NCBI RefSeq assembly: GCF_958979055.1
Contig: NC_084893.1
Span: 26,429,487-26,493,486, forward strand
DNA from: Alnus glutinosa
Lineage: Eukaryota; Streptophyta; Magnoliopsida; Fagales; Betulaceae
Reading direction: 5' to 3'
DNA length: 64,000 nt
Part shown: in pieces, positions 59,113-64,000 of the stretch
Position numbering within the stretch: position 1 is the first letter of the stretch
How the letters are laid out: each line of letters starts with the position of its first letter
Notes under the pieces: generated by a model
Told to the model about the DNA's origin: nothing
Databases searched by the model: none
What the model saw: the letters and a program-made list of their open reading frames with translations, nothing else
Position numbers and translations under genes: made by a program

Positions 59113-59780
59113 TTTGTCATTTACGTGGATGGGAAAAATCATGCTGTAGAGCTTTCAAAAAGAAAAATAAATAAATAAATAAAATAAAGGAAAGAAAAGA
59201 AAGAGATCTACTGCTTTTCAACTTTTGTCTGTTTTTTATCCAACTCTTTTTCTTTTTTAATTTTATTATTGGATTTGTAGAAGCTATATATGCCTACACG
59301 TGAATTATACATATTTAATTATAAATTTGAAAAAAAAAATTATTTTTTCTCATAGTTATTTTCTCATTCTCACACTTTTTAAAATTATTATTGGATATGT
59401 GAAATTTATGTATATTCCAAACATAATCTCACAGATCTAATGATAATTTTAAAAAGTTAAAAAAACGTGAAAAGAATCATGTGAAGATGTATAACACATC
59501 TCTAATCAATTCATTCTAAATATAATGATAATTTTAAAAATTACATCAATTTAAAAAAGATAAAAAAAAAAAAAAAAACGGATAAAAAATATATCTATTG
59601 CATTACTCAGAAAAAAAAATATTATTCAAATTAGATATGATCTTTTGCCACCTTAAGGCACAACTTTTGACCACCTTATCCATGTGGCAAAGTGGTCCCC
59701 TAGCTAACATTTTTTTTTTTTTTTTAAATAAAAGTAAAAGTTACTACATGGACAAAAGTCATTAGGAGTTATGTCTTGGG
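58935..59780. other. AT-rich intergenic sequence with (AT)n
   Basis: (at)n at 59064-59109. An AT-rich hairpin-like region at about 59335-59520 resembles the MULE-type MITEs in its arms. No gene. Confidence 0.45.
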
Positions 59781-60371
59781 GTTAGGGGTGGGCAAGGGGC
59801 GGGGTGAGGCGATTTTCTGCCCTTTTTGCCCCCGCCCCGTAGCCCTACGGGTTGTATTTTTTGAACCAGTGAACTGCATATTTTAGGGGAAAATCGTGCG
59901 GTGCGGGTACATGCAGGGAGGGTATGTGTGAGGCCGGGGGTGCAGGTTTGACAAGGGGCGTGGCGAGTCTTTTTGAAGCTCTGAAAATTTCCAACAAAAT
60001 CATATACGAAGATATCAAACAATGAAATAAAAACCATATTTCCAACAGAGAAAACAAAGTGAAAATACCCAATTTCGATGCCTTAGAACGAGAGTCGACA
60101 TCTGGGATTCTGTGAAAGCATGAAGCTCTAATTCTCTGTCATTGAGGGCTCTACTTCTAGAAAATCCTCCGGACAGTGTTGAAGAGGATGAATAGCAGCA
60201 CACCACCTCCGAAGCTTTTGTTTAAGTGGAGGGAAGGACATGTTAGTATGACAATTTGTGAGTGTTTTGTGAGAGGAGGCTGTGAAGAGAGGAGAGGAGA
60301 AAAATGAAGAGAAGAGGGAAGGGGCCGTGGGGGTGCTGCAGTGCTAGGAAGAAAAGAAATGGAAAAGTGAA

Positions 60372-60403
<32 letters not shown>

Positions 60404-60660
60404 GCTCCTACGGTGCTAGGTTAAGTAAGGGGGTAGGGTTTTTTTTTTACTTGTTCTTTTATTATGTATGGCGGGGCGGGACGTGTCCCTGGTTTTTTTT
60501 AAAACCAGGACCCCCAACCCTCCTCTCCCCTCTCCTCCTTGCCCCGCCCTATGCGGATCTCTCATATTTGAATCGATACTCGCAATAAAAACCGAAAAAT
60601 CAATGTTCTACGGGGCAAGGCGGGGTAGGGTTGCGGGTACGGGGTAGGTTTTGCGGATTC
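59781..60660. mobile_element. GC-rich dispersed element with poly-G
   Basis: The left part reads taggggtgggcaaggggcgg, a start seen in some plant hAT-type elements. The right part is gcggggtaggg-rich. A 29 bp poly-G lies at 60374-60402. ORFs across it are compositional. No clear inverted terminus or 8 bp duplication was found. Confidence 0.35.
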
Positions 60661-61204
60661 TACCTACTCCTACTTAGGTGACAATATATGATATCTCTTT
60701 TAAAATAGAAATATTGAAATACTTGGGAAATTGGAGCCGTGTATTAACTTCATTTAATTGCTGAAGCTTTTCCAACCCAGTGAAATTAAAATAAATGCAC
60801 GAAGACAAAACTTTACCTAATTAGTTGCCAATCCTTTTCATTACGACTTGGCAATCAAATTACACTCACAACTCACAAGATTCGAACTAAAGGGATATCT
60901 TCAAACAAATCCCCCTTTCAGCCTTTCCCTTTGCGCAAGAAACGACGAAAGGTCACGAAAAGTTGCCACAAGCTCACATTAAAGATGGCAACCCCACTTG
61001 AAAAAGACAACAAAAGTGCAGACATTACTAAAAGGTCGATTGAAAGTGTAATTACGAAGATCAAGTTACTTTACAAAATTGTTCATCCTTAAATTACCTA
61101 ACTTAGGTTTTATTTATTTATTTATTAAAAGGCTTGAAAAGTTTTTGCTTATTAAAAATGTGGCACATTATCGAATCTGATAAAAATAATTTTCCTATCA
61201 AAAG

Positions 61205-61860
61205 TTTTTTTTTTTTGTATGAATAAAATCATTATAAACCAAACACAAGCTTACAACACTCCAGTAAACACCGAAAACAAAGTGCCCAACAAAAAACAAC
61301 TAAAACTCAAAACAACAACCCGAACAAAACCCCAAAAACAAAAGGCATAAGCTCCGGCAAGAATCCAACTAGCTACGCAGAGCTAGACTGGAACCAAACA
61401 CCTTACAGAAACGCAATACAGCATTAAGAAAGACATCCAGACTCAGCCCATACAAAAATACATATAATGTCTTTTTCGGGAGCTAGAGGAAATGGATCTC
61501 AAGTACATCAATTAGTAGGTATGAGAGGATTAATGTCGGATCCTGAAAAGTAATGGAATTTGGCTATCAATCTCGATTTAACCTCCCATCTGATCGTAGA
61601 TAGAATCCCATCTTCAGTCTTGGGGTCCGGCCATGAAGCAAAGCATTTCTATTCAACTACAGATTATAAACTGCAGCAACAAAGCAAAGTTTCCTAGCAG
61701 TAGATTGTAACTGCTTACCTTTCATGCTCACCATACTCCATTGAACAATTGAATCTCAAGAGATCGGGGGATCAATCATCCGACAATCTGTCATAAGAGA
61801 CCCCCAGATTCGTCTACTAAAGCTACAATCAAAGAATAAATGATTAAGGTTTTCTTTTTA
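61205..61860 (-). mobile_element. 5'-truncated LINE tail (second LINE)
   Basis: On the minus strand the sequence starts within an ORF2 zinc-finger (zf-RVT) region: ENLNHLFFDCSFSRRIW at about 61800-61850. It continues through a LINE C-terminal pattern (NALLHGRTP at about 61630) with several stops, and ends in a poly-A tail (plus-strand T run 61205-61216). The family differs from the 46.6 kb LINE, which carries RNase H. No target duplication was resolved. Confidence 0.7.
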
Positions 61861-62495
61861 ATTTTGCAAAGACGTTTATTCTTCATAAAATTAATTCACA
61901 ACGGTAACATTCTACATTTTTAATAAGTAGTATTTTTCAAACGTTTTGATGGCTAAAAACAACTAAAATTATGTAATTTGGGAATTTAGAGTTTTTTTGA
62001 AATGGTATAGAATCTTAATTTGTAAGGACGATTAGAGTTTTTCTTGTATCCTCACAAATGTTATGTAATTTTTGAAATTATTATTGGATCAAAGTTTAAT
62101 AATGATCGTCATAAAATTAATGATAATTTTAAAAGCCATGTAACATTTGAGAGAATACAAAAATACTCCCTAGTCCTCCTTAAAATATTATTCCGATCGA
62201 AAATAGCATTAGAGTATTTGACTGAGTATAATATGTTAATATTTATATATTATTTTTTAAAAAATTAAATAATGTAATTAACTTTAAATCTGAGAAATAC
62301 TAATAATTTCACATGAAAGAAAAAGATCCTTTTTTGTCCGGTGGATTGAGGTCGCTAATAAATGAACAGTTTAAATTAAGCCATGTCAGCCTTCAAAGCA
62401 CGTACGGTCTTTACTCTCGCTATGGAGTCCTTCATGGGTGCCACTTTTAGTTGGAAAATGATAAATTTACAACACCACCACAATAATTATGGATC
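61861..62495. other. Intergenic sequence
   Basis: Contains an AT-rich inverted structure at about 62030-62186 (tttttcttgtatcctcacaaatgtta against its RC near 62150) that looks like a further MULE-type MITE. No gene. Confidence 0.4.
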
Positions 62496-62693
62496 AAGAT
62501 CTCCTCAAATTCTTTGCCCGAATTTGATACAATTCGGGCAGGTTGTTGTGAGTAAGCATTTATCAGATTCACCTGACCGGATAAACAGTTAGGCAGCCCA
62601 ACTTTTATTTGGTCAGGTGGGTCTCATAAATGCTCACTCACAACTACCTGCCCGAATTCTATCAAATTCGAGCAAAGAATTTGAGGGGATCTT
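62496..62693. mobile_element. Fold-back MITE, copy 2
   Basis: About 198 bp. The arms aagatctcctcaaattctttgc and RC of gcaaagaatttgaggggatctt pair almost perfectly, as do inner arms around cccgaatt(t/c)(t/g)at. It belongs to the same family as 45254-45493. It sits about 270 bp upstream of the THI4 start, within likely promoter distance. Confidence 0.75.
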
Positions 62694-62848
62694 AATAATA
62701 TTCCTTCATATGGGGTGGGGTCAGTGTATGGAGCCCATCTTATATGAGGAGGTGTTGTGCAATTATTGTACTGGTGAAATGTAGAAATCAAACCCCCTTT
62801 TAGCTAAGCTGAAAAGCATTCTAGGCCCTTCGTATCCTATCCTCTTCC

Positions 62849-62902
62849 CACGTGTCCTCCTTTCACGCTCCGGATATTTTCAACCTCCTCCTCAATAAAT
62901 AC
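62849..62902 (+). promoter_or_regulatory. G-box and TATA-like element of the THI4 gene
   Basis: Palindromic G-box cacgtg at 62849-62854 (ccacgtgtcc), about 105 bp before the ATG, and a TATA-like aataaataca at 62893-62902. G-boxes are bound by bZIP and bHLH factors in light, clock and ABA responses. Regulation of this gene by them is inferred. Confidence 0.55.
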
Positions 62903-62941
62903 ACTTCCCCACTCTCTCTTCTTCCTCAGCAGTCTCTCTAG

Positions 62942-64000
<1,059 letters not shown>

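Overview
This is plant nuclear DNA. It is AT-rich and dense in transposons, with intron-containing genes, GT-AG splice sites and many microsatellites. The 2S albumin copies look like Fagales nut storage proteins (the hazelnut, walnut and pecan type), so a Fagales tree is the best guess. That guess rests on protein resemblance read by eye.

Layout. 0-31 kb is a 2S albumin locus, all on the minus strand. It has two intact copies (2475-2909 and 29131-29565), a truncated pseudogene (4492-4831) and a frameshifted pseudogene (11640-12054). A block of about 3.2 kb around intact copy A (about 275-3436) recurs at about 26433-30100 around intact copy D. SINE and MITE insertions shared or missing between copies give a relative history of the duplications. 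Between 13.7 and 26.2 kb the locus is interrupted by a Copia element (13713-26175, TSD tcaat). That element is split by a young 10.5 kb LTR element without coding capacity (13891-24420, TSD aaagc, near-identical 3.1 kb LTRs). A small young LTR element with a gag-like ORF lies at 33481-35410 (TSD tcttg).

The unique genes are an eIF1/SUI1 translation initiation factor (coding exons 38001-39775, with a 5'UTR intron and a SINE in intron 2), a single-repeat R3-MYB of the CPC/TRY/ETC type (43878-44721), and the 5' part of the thiamine thiazole synthase gene THI4/THI1 (62960 to the window end). Two unannotated exon-like gene fragments lie at 12767-13002 (-) and 41803-41896 (+).

46.6-52.3 kb is a 5'-truncated L1-type LINE with endonuclease, reverse transcriptase and RNase H, broken by two frameshifts and two stops, and nested in a TAA-target MITE. 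52.3-62.7 kb is mostly repeats: MITEs, G-rich elements with long poly-G runs, a 240 bp tandem duplication, a 1.1 kb retroposon with an 11 bp TSD, and a minus-strand LINE tail.

No operon-like or new multi-gene system was found. The noteworthy content is the storage-protein array history, the clean nested insertions, an altered MYB interaction motif and a few unidentified exons.
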